A stretch of DNA of 64,000 nt from Ancylobacter defluvii (GCF_018390605.1 NZ_JAHBGD010000002.1:62001-126000), one strand, 5' to 3'. Shown: positions 52,286 to 63,696, counted from the stretch's first letter. Numbers and translations: made by a program. Notes: a model not told the origin generated them from the sequence alone.

Positions 52286-53509
52286 TCAGGCCACCAGGTC
52301 CTTGAGCGGTGCCAGCCCGGCAGTGTCGGGGAACACGTCGCGCGCGAGATAGCCGGCCGGAGCGCCGAACAGGTCGGCGAGAATGCCCTTGGCTACGCTG
52401 CGCACATCGGTGGTCGGACGAAGGTCACGCCCGTCCAGCAGCGCCGCGTCGGACAGGCCCGGCCAGTCGGCGATCACCCGGCCGCCGCGAATGGCGCCGC
52501 CCGCCAGCAGCACCACGGTGCCGGTGCCGTGGTCGGTCCCCCGCGTGCCGTTGATTCGGGCGGTGCGGCCGAATTCCGTCACCACCATCAGCGCGGTATC
52601 CTTCCATGTCGGCCCCAGCGTCTCGGCGAAAACGCCGATGGCGTCGTCGAGCCCGCGCAGGCGGTTGGCGAGTTGCCCTTTCACACCCCCCTCATTGGCG
52701 TGGGTGTCCCAGCCTTCGAAGGCGAGGCCGGCAATGCGCGGACCGTCCTCCTGCGCCAGCAGGCGAGCGGCGCCGAGCGCGGTCCGGCTCATGCCCTTCG
52801 GGTCCGACAGGCCGCCCTGGCGCCGGATCGCCGGCCCGTTCATGGCGATGAGATCCTCGGTCTTCAAACCCTCGATCAACATCCGATGCAAAGCGGGGTC
52901 CCGCTCGGCATAGAGCGCGGCGAGACGGTCGGCGAGGTCGTCGCCGGCCGGGGGCAATACCGCCGGGCTCCAGCCAAGCACCGGCGCCGGCCCGCGCACC
53001 ACCAGCGGCGCCACCGGCCCGACGCCGAGCGCCCCGGCCGGGGCGATGCGATCGCCGGCTGGCAGGCCGGCAAGGAAGCGGTTCAGCCAGCCGGTCTCGA
53101 TCTTCCCCGGCGCCGGCTGGCCGCTTTCCAACACGTCCTGGCCGTCGAAATGCGAGCGCTCGCGATAGCCGGTTGCCGCCGCGTGCACGACGCTGGCCTG
53201 CCCTGCCTTGTAGAGCCGGGCAAAGTTCGGCATCGAAGGATGGAGCGCGAAAAAGCCGTCGAGCGGCAGCGCCGGGATCTCGCCATCGAGCGAAAGCGCG
53301 AGGTCGCCATGCAGACCGGCATAGGCAGGATCGCCCACCGGCGCCACGGCGGCGAGCCCGTCCAGCGCGCCACGCAGCACGATGCAGACGAAACGCGCAT
53401 CCCGCCCACCCGCCGCACGGGCTATGCGCGGCATGAAGGCCCAGGCGAACAGGGCGCCGGAGGTGCCCAGCAACGCGCGACGGGAGAGCGAGGTCTCGCA
53501 GAGGTCCAT
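52286..53509 (-). CDS. DUF1501 family exported protein
   Basis: 407 aa from ATG 53509. The N-terminus is a probable Tat signal (SLSRRALLGTSGALFAWAFM, cleavage near IARA-AGGRD). The DUF1501 (sulfatase-like alkaline-phosphatase fold) landmarks are RFVCIVLRGALDGLAAVAPV, SMPNFARLYKAGQASVVHA, ESGQPAPGKIETGWLNRFL and TDHGTGTVVLLAGGAIRGG. The family is of unknown function and is nearly always paired with DUF1800, whose gene ends 2 bp upstream. Annotated as exported, perhaps a cell-surface or polymer-handling protein. Confidence 0.88.
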   Translation of the reverse strand: MDLCETSLSRRALLGTSGALFAWAFMPRIARAAGGRDARFVCIVLRGALDGLAAVAPVGDPAYAGLHGDLALSLDGEIPALPLDGFFALHPSMPNFARLYKAGQASVVHAAATGYRERSHFDGQDVLESGQPAPGKIETGWLNRFLAGLPAGDRIAPAGALGVGPVAPLVVRGPAPVLGWSPAVLPPAGDDLADRLAALYAERDPALHRMLIEGLKTEDLIAMNGPAIRRQGGLSDPKGMSRTALGAARLLAQEDGPRIAGLAFEGWDTHANEGGVKGQLANRLRGLDDAIGVFAETLGPTWKDTALMVVTEFGRTARINGTRGTDHGTGTVVLLAGGAIRGGRVIADWPGLSDAALLDGRDLRPTTDVRSVAKGILADLFGAPAGYLARDVFPDTAGLAPLKDLVA

Positions 53510-53511
53510 GG

Positions 53512-54978
53512 CTATCTCCTCTGGAATTCGGGCGACATCAGCAGCAGCGCGATAGCCTGCGGCCGGCTCTCGGCACGACGCACCGCCCGCAACGTCTCGT
53601 CCGAAATCGTGGCGCCGAAGGCGGCTTCGGCGAGCGCCAGCGGATCGGTGGCGCCGGCGGCCCGGCCGATCTGGTCGGCGACATCGAGGCGCGTCTTGAT
53701 GCCGGTCGGCGACAGCCATTCGTCGCTGCGGTCGGTGAAACCCTTCGGACTGCCGGGATTCCACATCGGCTGCCCCATGGCGATGAGCTGGCCCAGCGCC
53801 ATCTTCACCTGGTCCGGCTTGCCGGTCAGCCGCAGCGCGGCAAACAGGAACTCCTGCGGCGAGCGCAGCTTGCCGGCAGTTGCGTCCCATGCCTCGGGAG
53901 ATTCCACCAGCGCCCGGGCGAGTTGCTTCAGGTCGCCGCCGCTGGTGCGGAAGCTCGCCGCCAGCCGGGCGACCAGAGCTGGCGGCGGATCGTCGGCGAC
54001 GAAATACGTGGCGAACTTGCCGGCGATATGGCGGGCGGTGGCTGGATGCGCCGCCAGCGCCAGCAGCGCCGCCTCCCCCTGCTCGACGCCGCCTTCCGGA
54101 TAGACGCGGCCGAGCAGCGTCTGGTCGCCGGGCTCGTGGCGGATCGGTGCAAAGGTGAAGCTCCCGCCATGGAAGGCGTCCTCATCCGCCGACGCCACCG
54201 TCCAGCCGGTGAGGATACGGGCCAGCGACGTGACATCGGCCTGCGTATAGCCGCCATTGACGCCGAGCGTGTGCAGCTCCAGCATCTCGCGCGCCAGATT
54301 CTCGTTGAGGCCGCGCTTGTTCTTCAGCGCCGTGTTGGAGGTCGGGCCGATGGACTGGTTGTTGTCGAGGTAGAACAGCATCGCCGGGTGCTGCTCCACC
54401 GCCTTCAGCATGTCGGCGAAGCGACCGAGCACATGCGGGCGGATGGCCTCGCGTTCGAAGGCACCGGCGGTGATGCGCATCGGCGCATCCTTGAGCGCGA
54501 TGGCGAAGTGATTGGCCCAGAACAGGACAAGACGTTCGGTGAAGCCCACCGGCGCATCGTGCATGCGGACGAGCCGTGCCGCCACCTCCTGCTCGTAGAC
54601 CGGAGTGTCCGACGACCGGCCGGCGCCGCCGCCGGCCATCGACGGGGCCGCCGCGTCCATCGCCGAGCCGGTCGATCGCTCCATGCCCTGCCCTGGCCGC
54701 GCATCCGCAGGCAACGCCACCGCCATCGGCCCGGCGGCCTCCGGCCCCGTCTGCCGCTGCTGGCGGGCGCGGGTTACTGCGCGCTGATAGGCGGCGTTGC
54801 GGGCAAGCGCCTGCTGGCTGGTCGGCAGCTCGGGAATGTCCAACCGGGCGGTGGCGGGCCGTGCCAGATCTTCGACGAGCGCCCCGCGCGGGTCGGACCG
54901 GATATGGGCGAGGTCGCCGGGACGAGGACCGAGCCCGAAACGGCGAAGGGCGGTGAGCGCGGCGAGGTCGTCGGACAT
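53512..54978 (-). CDS. DUF1800 family protein
   Basis: 488 aa. The DUF1800 pattern opens LTALRRFGLGPRPGDLAHI, with the conserved core WANHFAIALKDAPM, NNQSIGP followed by LNENLAREMLELHTLGVNGG, the YTQADVTSLARILTGW block and later ESPEAW. A Gly/Pro/Ala-rich linker sits near residues 75-125. There is no evident signal peptide. It is translated just before DUF1501 in a tight two-gene minus-strand unit, the standard pairing in proteobacteria and planctomycetes. Function unknown; the pair may work together on an extracellular polymer. Confidence 0.9.
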   Translation of the reverse strand: MSDDLAALTALRRFGLGPRPGDLAHIRSDPRGALVEDLARPATARLDIPELPTSQQALARNAAYQRAVTRARQQRQTGPEAAGPMAVALPADARPGQGMERSTGSAMDAAAPSMAGGGAGRSSDTPVYEQEVAARLVRMHDAPVGFTERLVLFWANHFAIALKDAPMRITAGAFEREAIRPHVLGRFADMLKAVEQHPAMLFYLDNNQSIGPTSNTALKNKRGLNENLAREMLELHTLGVNGGYTQADVTSLARILTGWTVASADEDAFHGGSFTFAPIRHEPGDQTLLGRVYPEGGVEQGEAALLALAAHPATARHIAGKFATYFVADDPPPALVARLAASFRTSGGDLKQLARALVESPEAWDATAGKLRSPQEFLFAALRLTGKPDQVKMALGQLIAMGQPMWNPGSPKGFTDRSDEWLSPTGIKTRLDVADQIGRAAGATDPLALAEAAFGATISDETLRAVRRAESRPQAIALLLMSPEFQRR

Positions 54979-55110
54979 GCGAACGGCCCTGCATGCAAGC
55001 GCATCGCCTCTGCCGCGCCGCGCAAACAGGCGTCACGGCAAGCCGACGCGCGGCGTCTCTCCCCCGAACGAGACGGTGAAAGCCATTTGGGGCGATTTGG
55101 CGACCTTCGG

Positions 55111-56499
55111 CTACGAAAGCAGCAGCCGCAACACGATGCCGGCGAAAGCGCAGCCGGCGAGCGTCGTGAACATGCCGAGCCGGAACCACAGCATAGCCAC
55201 CATGGCGGCAGCCGCCAGCAGTGCGGCACGCCAATCCACCGAGCCCAGAACCGGCAGATCCGGCCGCAGGCCGAGAATCTCCACGCTCTCCACCTGCCGG
55301 AACAGCACATGCAGCGAGAACCACAAAGCGAGGTTCAGGATGACGCCGACCACCGCCGCGGTGATCGCCGACAGCGAGGCCGACAGCGCGCGGTTGCCGC
55401 GCAGCGATTCTACGAAGGGGGCACCGAGGAATATCCAGAAGAAGCAGGGCGCGAAGGTCACCCATAGGGTCAGCAATGCGCCGAGGGCGCCGGCCAGCAG
55501 CGGGTCGAGCGGCCCCGGATTGCGGAACGCCGCCAGGAAGCCGACGAACTGCACCACCAGGATCAACGGGCCGGGCGTGGTCTCGGCGAGACCGAGGCCA
55601 TCGACCATATCGCCCGGCGCCATCCAGCCGAAGCTGTCCACCGCTGCCTGCGCCACATAGGCGAGCACCGCATAGGCGCCGCCGAAGGTCACCACCGCCA
55701 TGACGCTGAAGAACGCCCCGATCTGGGTCCACACGCTGGAAGATCCGGTCATCGCCCATAGCAGCAGCACCGGCCCCAGCCATAGCGGTAGCCATATCGC
55801 CGCCACCCGCAACGCCCGGCCCCACGAAGGAGCGGCATGGGCGAGCTCACCACGCTCGAACATCGCATCGACTACGCCGGGCGCTTCCGGCACATCCCCT
55901 TTCGCGCCCTGCCCGGCCGGGACGAACAGCGACGGCGCGTAGCGATTGCCGATCCAGCCTGTGAGCCCGGCCAATGCGATGATAAGCGGAAAAGGCAGGC
56001 GGAGCAGATAGATGGCCAGGAAGGCTGCGACGGCGATGCCGATCATCAGCCGGTTCCGGAGCGCGCGTCGCCCGATCCGCACCACCGCCTGCACCACGAT
56101 GGCGAGCACCGCCGCCTTCACGCCGAAGAATAGCGCATCGACCAGCGGCACGTGACGATACAGGGCATAGAGGGCACTCAGACCCAGCATGATCAGGGCG
56201 CCGGGTAGCACGAACAGCAGTCCGGCGATCAGTCCGCCCGCGGTGCGGTGCAACAGCCAGCCGATATAGGTGGCAAGCTGCTGCGCTTCGGGGCCGGGCA
56301 GAAGCATGCAGTAGTTGAGCGCGTGCAGGAAACGCTGTTCCCCGATCCAGCGGCGGTCCTCCACCAGCTCCTTGTGCATGAGCGCGATCTGCCCCGCCGG
56401 GCCGCCAAAGCCGAGCAGACCGATCTTCGCCCACACCCGGAAGGCTTCGGCCAGGGTCGGGGCGGTCGGGAGGGGGACACGGGCGGGGAGCACGGTCAT
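55111..56499 (-). CDS. chrA: Chromate transporter ChrA (long-chain CHR)
   Basis: 462 aa with two homologous CHR halves and about 10-12 membrane segments. The first half has GLLGFGGPAGQIALMHKELV and MLLPGPEAQQLATYIGWLLH; the second repeats the theme with VVTFGGAYAVLAYVAQAA and LAETTPGPLILVVQFVGFLA. The two GFGGP/TFGGAYA and LPGP/TPGP motifs are the family signature. It likely exports chromate by proton antiport; related proteins may carry other oxyanions. No chrB regulator nearby. Confidence 0.93.
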   Translation of the reverse strand: MTVLPARVPLPTAPTLAEAFRVWAKIGLLGFGGPAGQIALMHKELVEDRRWIGEQRFLHALNYCMLLPGPEAQQLATYIGWLLHRTAGGLIAGLLFVLPGALIMLGLSALYALYRHVPLVDALFFGVKAAVLAIVVQAVVRIGRRALRNRLMIGIAVAAFLAIYLLRLPFPLIIALAGLTGWIGNRYAPSLFVPAGQGAKGDVPEAPGVVDAMFERGELAHAAPSWGRALRVAAIWLPLWLGPVLLLWAMTGSSSVWTQIGAFFSVMAVVTFGGAYAVLAYVAQAAVDSFGWMAPGDMVDGLGLAETTPGPLILVVQFVGFLAAFRNPGPLDPLLAGALGALLTLWVTFAPCFFWIFLGAPFVESLRGNRALSASLSAITAAVVGVILNLALWFSLHVLFRQVESVEILGLRPDLPVLGSVDWRAALLAAAAMVAMLWFRLGMFTTLAGCAFAGIVLRLLLS

Positions 56500-56589
56500 G
56501 GCGATCGGATCCGACTGGAATCAGGGACGCGGCTTCCGCCGGGTGGCAAATAGCCGGGATCAAAACCATGGAAACGCGACAGCCGGAAG

Positions 56590-57012
56590 TCAGCCGGCCG
56601 AGCCAATTTCCCGCGCCTCCCCGCTCGCTTCCGGCCTGTCCTCATAGAGTTCGAGCGGCAGCCCGTCCGGATCGGCGAAGAAGGTGAACCGCCTGCCCGT
56701 ATAGGGATCGGTTCGCACCGGCTCGACATCGATGCCGAGTCGGGAGAGGCGCGCAATCTCCTCGTCGAGGTCGGCCGTGGCGAAGGCGAGGTGGCGCAGT
56801 CCGCAGGCTTCCGGGCGGCTCGGACGCGGCGCGGGCGCCGGAAACGAGAACAGCTCCAGCCGCGCATTGCCGGCGTCGAGGTCGCATTTCCACGAGGACC
56901 GCTCCGCGCGAAACACCTCGTGCAGCACCGGAAATCCCAGCGTTTCGCAATAGAAGCGCCGGGAACGTTGATAGTCCGAACAGATGATCGCGATGTGGTG
57001 AATGCCCCGCAT
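56590..57012 (-). CDS. VOC-superfamily protein (GloA2/YaeR-like)
   Basis: 140 aa. Vicinal-oxygen-chelate fold with paired beta-alpha-beta-beta-beta units: MRGIHHIAIICSDYQRSRRF, then DAGNARLELFSF (Glu), GLRHLAFATADLDEEIARL (His) and PDGLPLELYEDR (Glu). The ligand set fits the YaeR/SMU1112c group of lyase-like proteins of unknown substrate. Distinct from the glyoxalase I at 13832-14254. Divergent from the Opp operon 295 bp away, with a 20-bp palindrome between them. Confidence 0.87.
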   Translation of the reverse strand: MRGIHHIAIICSDYQRSRRFYCETLGFPVLHEVFRAERSSWKCDLDAGNARLELFSFPAPAPRPSRPEACGLRHLAFATADLDEEIARLSRLGIDVEPVRTDPYTGRRFTFFADPDGLPLELYEDRPEASGEAREIGSAG

Positions 57013-57183
57013 GAGGCGACCTTATCCGGAGTCGGATGCTCGGGACAGCAAGCTTACAACTGTAACGGACTGTCTGTGGAAGGGGGCTTTCCCGCCCACT
57101 CTCCCGGAGAGAAGATCATTTCTCACCGACCGGACTCGCCAGCTGAATCGCAGGCGTCGCCAGCGGTCATGGGCCGGATTATC

Positions 57184-57203
57184 CACCGATGCGTGCATCG
57201 GTG
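57184..57203. promoter_or_regulatory. 20-bp palindrome, candidate operator
   Basis: CACCGATGC and GCATCGGTG flank the central GT with perfect complementarity over nine bases. The 2-nt centre makes a terminator unlikely and a dimer-binding site more so. It lies 105 bp upstream of oppA in the gap shared with the divergent VOC gene. Confidence 0.45.
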
Positions 57204-57307
57204 AAACCGCTCCGTGCGAATTGGCAACGGATGACTTCGCACAAATCGTCGCCGTGCACTAGAACTGTGCATGTGCGACGCCAATCTCGCGTGAAAGGAA
57301 TGTTCAC

Positions 57308-58882
57308 ATGAGCCGCTTCCGATCTCTTCTCATCGCCACGCTCCTGCTCGGTACCGCCGCTCTGCCGGCCGCCGCCGAGAGCATCTACAACCGCGGCAAC
57401 TCCGCCGATCCGGAATCACTCGATCCGCACAAGACCTCGACCGTCTACGAGGCGCATATCCTGCGCGACGTCTTCGAGGGGCTGGTGATGCAGAATGCCA
57501 CCTCCGACCTTATTCCCGGCGTGGCGGAGAGCTGGACGGTTTCACCCGACGGCAAGACCTACACTTTCAAGCTGCGGCCGGATGCGGTCTGGTCGAATGG
57601 CGACCCGGTTACGGCGGAGGATTTCGTCTATTCGTTCCGCCGGCTCGAGGATCCCGCCACCGGCGCCGAATACGCCTCCATGCTCTACGTCATCAAGAAT
57701 GGCGAGGAGGTGAACACCGGCAAGGCGAAGCCGGAGGAACTCGGCATACGTGCCGTCGATGCCAAGACATTCGAGGTGACGCTCAAGTCGCCCACCCCCT
57801 ATTTCCTGGAAATGCTGACCCATCAGGCCGCCTATCCGGTGAACAAGGCGTCGATCGAAAAATTCGGCGCCGATTGGATCAAGCCCGGCAATCTGGTCTC
57901 GAACGGCGCCTTCACGCTCACCGAATTCATTCCCAACGACCACATCAAGCTGGTGAAGAACCCGAAGTTTCATGCCGCCGGTGAGGTGAAGCTCGACGTG
58001 GTGAACTACATCCCGACCGAGGATCGCTCCACCGCCATCAAGCGCTACGAGGCCGGCGAGCTGGATTCCAATGACGACCTGCCCACCGAGCAGCTCGCCG
58101 ATCTCAAGAAGAAATTCGGCGATCAGGTGAAGCTCGGCCCCTATCTCGGCACCTATTACTACGCCATCAAGACCGACAAGGCGCCGTGGAACAACCCGAA
58201 GCTGCGCCGCGCGATCTCGCTGATCATCGACCGCGACTTCCTGGCCGAGAAGGTGTGGCAGAACTCGATGCTGCCGGCCTATTCCATGGTGCCCCCGGGC
58301 ATCGACGGCTATACGCCGGCCGAGGCAGACTACGCCAAAACGTCCCAGTTCGACCGCGAGGACGAGGCCAAGAAGATCCTTACCGATCTCGGCTACGGCC
58401 CCGGCAAGCCGCTGAAGCTGGAGATCCGCTACAACACCTCGGAAAATCACAAGAACACCGCGGTGGCGATCCAGGAACAGCTCAAGCCGTTCGGCATCGA
58501 AGTATCGCTGATCAACACCGATACCAAGACCCATTACGGCCATCTGGAGCAGAAGGGCGATTACGACTATGCCCGCGGTGGTTGGATCGCCGACTACAAG
58601 GATCCCGAATCTTTCCTCGGCATCTCCCGCAAGGCGAGCGGCAACAATTACTCGAACTTCGACAATGCCGGCTTCGAGACGTTAATGGACGAGGCAGCAG
58701 CGGCCGGCGCCGATCCGGCGGCCCGCATGAAGAAGCTCGCCGAGGCCGAGAAGGTGCTCGTCGACGAGCTCGGCAACATGCCGCTGCTTTATTACAGCTA
58801 TCACGAGATCGTCTCGCCCAAGCTCAAGGGATGGGAGCCGAATGTGATGGCCGTCCATCCCTCGCGCTTCATCAGCAAGTGA
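57308..58882 (+). CDS. oppA: Peptide/oligopeptide ABC transporter substrate-binding protein (OppA-like)
   Basis: 524 aa with a signal peptide (MSRFRSLLIATLLLGTAALP, cleavage near AAA-ESIYN at 23). SBP_bac_5 family: NRGNSADPESLDPHKTST, the family block LIPGVAESWTVSPDGKTYTF, RPDAVWSNGDPVTAEDFVYS and the C-terminal KLKGWEPNVMAVHPSRFI. It delivers peptides to OppBC; the dipeptide versus longer ligand choice is not readable. AAAGGAAT lies 9 bp before ATG 57308. First gene of the oppABC(DF) operon. Confidence 0.93.
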   Translation: MSRFRSLLIATLLLGTAALPAAAESIYNRGNSADPESLDPHKTSTVYEAHILRDVFEGLVMQNATSDLIPGVAESWTVSPDGKTYTFKLRPDAVWSNGDPVTAEDFVYSFRRLEDPATGAEYASMLYVIKNGEEVNTGKAKPEELGIRAVDAKTFEVTLKSPTPYFLEMLTHQAAYPVNKASIEKFGADWIKPGNLVSNGAFTLTEFIPNDHIKLVKNPKFHAAGEVKLDVVNYIPTEDRSTAIKRYEAGELDSNDDLPTEQLADLKKKFGDQVKLGPYLGTYYYAIKTDKAPWNNPKLRRAISLIIDRDFLAEKVWQNSMLPAYSMVPPGIDGYTPAEADYAKTSQFDREDEAKKILTDLGYGPGKPLKLEIRYNTSENHKNTAVAIQEQLKPFGIEVSLINTDTKTHYGHLEQKGDYDYARGGWIADYKDPESFLGISRKASGNNYSNFDNAGFETLMDEAAAAGADPAARMKKLAEAEKVLVDELGNMPLLYYSYHEIVSPKLKGWEPNVMAVHPSRFISK

Positions 58883-58949
58883 GCCGGCCCGCCGGCGGCG
58901 GCGCTCCGCGCGCCGCCGGCTCCACCTCCCGGCTACGGGGACGATTCAA

Positions 58950-59873
58950 GTGCTACGCTATGTCCTGCGGCGGCTCCTGACCGCCATCCCGACGCTGTTC
59001 CTCATCGTCACCCTCTCGTTCTTCCTGCTGCGCGTCGCCCCGGGCGGGCCGTTCAGCCAGGAGCGCGGGCTGAGCCCGGAGGTGAGGGCCAATCTCGAGC
59101 GCGTCTACCAGCTCGATGCGCCGCTGTGGCGGCAATACCTCTCCTATCTCGGCAATCTCCTGCACGGCGATTTCGGCCCCAGCTACAATCTGCCGGATTT
59201 CACCGTGGCGGACCTATTCCGCGTCGGCCTGCCGGTCTCGGTACAGCTCGGCGCCTCCGCCCTGGTGCTGGCGCTGATCCTCGGCTCGATACTGGGCATC
59301 GTCGCCGCCCTGCGGCAGAACCGCGGCGTCGATTACGCCGTGGTCGCGCTCGCCACCGCCGGCTCCACCATTCCGACCTTCGTCATCGCCCCGCTCTACC
59401 AGCTCGTCTTCGCGCTTACCCTCGCCTGGGTGCCGGTGGCCGGCTGGGGCGGCGGGGCGCTCGTCAACAAGATCGGCCCGGCGCTGACGCTGGCTTTGCC
59501 GCAGATCGCCATCGTCGCCCGCCTCATGCGCGGGGCGATGATCGAAGCCTTGCGCGCCAACCACATCCGCACCGCCCGCGCGCTCGGGCTCGGTAGCTGG
59601 TCGGTGGTGGTGAAGCACGCTTTGCGGGGCGCCCTGCTCCCGATCATCTCCTATGCCGGCCCGGCCGCGGCGGCGCTGCTCACCGGCTCGGTGGTGGTGG
59701 AGACGGTGTTCGCGATTCCCGGCGTCGGCCGTTACTTCGTCGATGCCGCGCTCAATCGCGACTACACGCTGGTGATGGGCACCGTGGTGGTGATCGCGGT
59801 CTTCGTCATCATGTTCAATCTGATCGTCGATCTGCTTTACGCGCTGGTCGATCCGCGGGTGCGTTATGACTGA
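58950..59873 (+). CDS. oppB: Peptide ABC transporter permease OppB
   Basis: 307 aa starting at GTG 58950 (MLRYVLRRLLTAIPTLFLIV). Six transmembrane segments with the family's opening helix and the EAA-like loop near residue 205 (TARALGLGSWSVVVKHALRG). The end has VVVETVFAIPGVGRYFVDAA, the inter-family OppB/DppB motif. Second gene of the operon, 67 bp after oppA and overlapping oppC by 8 bp. Confidence 0.93.
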   Translation: MLRYVLRRLLTAIPTLFLIVTLSFFLLRVAPGGPFSQERGLSPEVRANLERVYQLDAPLWRQYLSYLGNLLHGDFGPSYNLPDFTVADLFRVGLPVSVQLGASALVLALILGSILGIVAALRQNRGVDYAVVALATAGSTIPTFVIAPLYQLVFALTLAWVPVAGWGGGALVNKIGPALTLALPQIAIVARLMRGAMIEALRANHIRTARALGLGSWSVVVKHALRGALLPIISYAGPAAAALLTGSVVVETVFAIPGVGRYFVDAALNRDYTLVMGTVVVIAVFVIMFNLIVDLLYALVDPRVRYD

Positions 59874-60984
59874 GCTTGTCCTCTCCCGGCCCGTCAAGGG
59901 ACGGTCGCTGTGGATCGACGCCTGGCGGCGCCTCACCGCCAACCGCGCTGCCGTGGTGAGCGTGGTCTATCTCCTGCTGATGGGCGTTGCCTGCCTCGTC
60001 GGCCCGCTGCTGACGGGCCATCACTACACCACCATCTACACGGACTATGTTCGGGTGCCGCCAAGCCTGACGGCCTATCCCAAGCCGGACCAGATCTCCG
60101 GCATGCTGGACGAACTGATCCGCCGCATGCGGGTCGACCTCGTCGCGTGGAACGATCAGGATGATCGCATCAGCCTGACCATCCGCTCCTCTCGGCCGAT
60201 CGATCCGCGGGTGGTGCGCTATTTCGACCGTTCGTCGAGCTTCGCCGACCCAAAGGTGGAGACCACCTCGCCCGACGGGCTGACCCTGACGCTCAGCACC
60301 GCGGTGGCCAAGCACTACTTCCTGTTCGGCACCGACAATACCGGCCGCGACCTGCTTACCCGCACCCTCATCGCCGGTCGGGTGTCGCTGGCGATCGGCC
60401 TGCTCGCCGGGCTCACCGCCGTGGTCATCGGGGTGATTTACGGCGCCACCGCCGGCTATCTCGGCGGGCGCATCGACGACATCATGATGCGCATCGTCGA
60501 CGTGCTCTATTCGCTGCCCTTCATCTTCCTCGTCATCATGCTGGTGGTGTTCTTCGGCCGCAACTTCGTGCTGATGTTCATCGCCGTCGGCGCGGTGCAA
60601 TGGCTCGACATGGCCCGCATCGTGCGCGGGCAGGCGCTGTCGATCCGCCGGCAGGAATATGTGCAGGCCGCCCTCGCCCTCGGCGTTTCCCCGCTCGGCA
60701 TATTGTGGCGGCACGTGGTGCCGAACACGCTCGGCCCGGTGGCGGTCTACATGACGCTGCTGGTGCCGCAGGTGATCCTCCTGGAGAGCTTCCTCTCCTA
60801 TCTCGGCCTCGGCGTGCAGGAGCCGCTCACCAGCTGGGGCGTGCTGATCGCGCAGGGGGCGAAGAACATTCCCTCCGCCACCTGGCTGCTGATCTTCCCG
60901 TCGATCTTCCTGACCTCGACGCTGTTCGCACTGAACTTCCTCGGCGACGGCCTGCGCGATGCGCTCGACCCGAAGGACCGCTGA
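59866..60984 (+). CDS. oppC: Peptide ABC transporter permease OppC
   Basis: 372 aa from ATG 59866. After a first helix (AVVSVVYLLLMGVACLVGPL, residues about 25-45) there is an approximately 110-residue periplasmic insert, then the permease core starting at FLFGTDNTGRDLLTRTLIAG and the EAA loop ARIVRGQALSIRRQEYVQAA. The insert makes it longer than E. coli OppC (302 aa); alphaproteobacterial OppC proteins often carry it. It is followed by the fused ATPase gene 1 bp later. Confidence 0.92.
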   Translation: MTELVLSRPVKGRSLWIDAWRRLTANRAAVVSVVYLLLMGVACLVGPLLTGHHYTTIYTDYVRVPPSLTAYPKPDQISGMLDELIRRMRVDLVAWNDQDDRISLTIRSSRPIDPRVVRYFDRSSSFADPKVETTSPDGLTLTLSTAVAKHYFLFGTDNTGRDLLTRTLIAGRVSLAIGLLAGLTAVVIGVIYGATAGYLGGRIDDIMMRIVDVLYSLPFIFLVIMLVVFFGRNFVLMFIAVGAVQWLDMARIVRGQALSIRRQEYVQAALALGVSPLGILWRHVVPNTLGPVAVYMTLLVPQVILLESFLSYLGLGVQEPLTSWGVLIAQGAKNIPSATWLLIFPSIFLTSTLFALNFLGDGLRDALDPKDR

Positions 60985-60985
60985 C

Positions 60986-62620
<1,635 letters not shown>

Positions 62621-62715
62621 CGGGCAGGGAACTCCCCTGCCCGTCCGGTCTTCAGGAGCAGGGAGACGCCGGGCGGGAAACATCCCGCCGCCGGCCTCCT
62701 CGCTACAGCCGGTTG

Positions 62716-63492
62716 TCACACGATGAAGTCGACCAGGCCGCCATCGACGCGCAGCGCGGCGCCGGTGGTGGCGGAGGCCAGCGGCGAGGCGATATAGACC
62801 GCCATGTTCGCCACCTCCTCCACAGTGGCCGGGCGGCCGATGAGCGAACCCGGCCGATGCGCCTTGACGAAATCGGCGCCGGCCTGCTCCAGCGTCTTGC
62901 CGGCGGCCACCTCTTCCTTGAGCATCGCCGCCACGCCTTCCGACAGCGTGGGGCCGGGGAGGATCGAATTGACCGTCACGCCGGTGCCGGCCATGCGCTT
63001 GGCCAGTCCGCGCGCCACGGCGATATCGGCGGTCTTGCTGACGCCGTAATGGATCATCTCCACCGGAATGTTGAAGCCGGATTCCGAACTGAGGAACAGC
63101 AGGCGCCCCCACCCCTTCTCCGCCATGCCCGGCAGATAGGCCCGCGCCACCCGCACGGACGCCATCACGTTCACCTGCCAGTGGCGTTCCCACACCTCGT
63201 CGTCAGCCTCGAAGAAATCAACCGGCTGGAAGATGCCGAGATTGTTGACCACGATATCGAAGGCCGGTTCGGCGGCGACGAGGGCCGTCACGCCTTCCGC
63301 CGTCGCAAGGTCGACCGCCCTGCCGCGCGCCGACCCGCCCAGTCGCGCCACGGCGGCGTCGACCTTGGCCTGGGTACGCCCGTTGATGACGACAGCGGCG
63401 CCCGCATCGTGCAACCCCTTGGCGATGGCGAAACCGATGCCCTCGGTCGAGCCGGTGACAAGAGCGCTCTTGCCTGAAAGATCAATCTTCAC
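62716..63492 (-). CDS. Short-chain dehydrogenase/reductase
   Basis: 258 aa, start at GTG 63492 (V/MKIDLSGKSALVTGS) preceded by AAGGA about 9 bp upstream. Classical SDR: cofactor motif TGSTEGIGFAIAKGL, VNNLG, catalytic Ser in LSSESGFN and Tyr/Lys in HYGVSKTADIAVARG, and the terminal VDGGLVDFI. 3-ketoacyl-ACP reductase-like annotations are common for this type but the substrate is unknown. No co-transcribed neighbour is obvious; convergent with the Opp operon. Confidence 0.88.
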   Translation of the reverse strand: MKIDLSGKSALVTGSTEGIGFAIAKGLHDAGAAVVINGRTQAKVDAAVARLGGSARGRAVDLATAEGVTALVAAEPAFDIVVNNLGIFQPVDFFEADDEVWERHWQVNVMASVRVARAYLPGMAEKGWGRLLFLSSESGFNIPVEMIHYGVSKTADIAVARGLAKRMAGTGVTVNSILPGPTLSEGVAAMLKEEVAAGKTLEQAGADFVKAHRPGSLIGRPATVEEVANMAVYIASPLASATTGAALRVDGGLVDFIV

Positions 63493-63696
63493 GATCCATG
63501 TCCTTGTTTGCGCGAGCCGAGGAGACCGCTCGGGCCTGCCCGCTCGCCGGAGATGGACCGGAGAATACCGCTCCGGGCGACGGCGAAAAGGCACGCCCGC
63601 CGCAATGTGATGCGCCCGCTCTCGTTCGCGACAGCAAAGGTCTCCCGCGACGCAAGAATCCTGTCGAAGAAAGCCGGCCGAGTGCACCCGCCTTGT

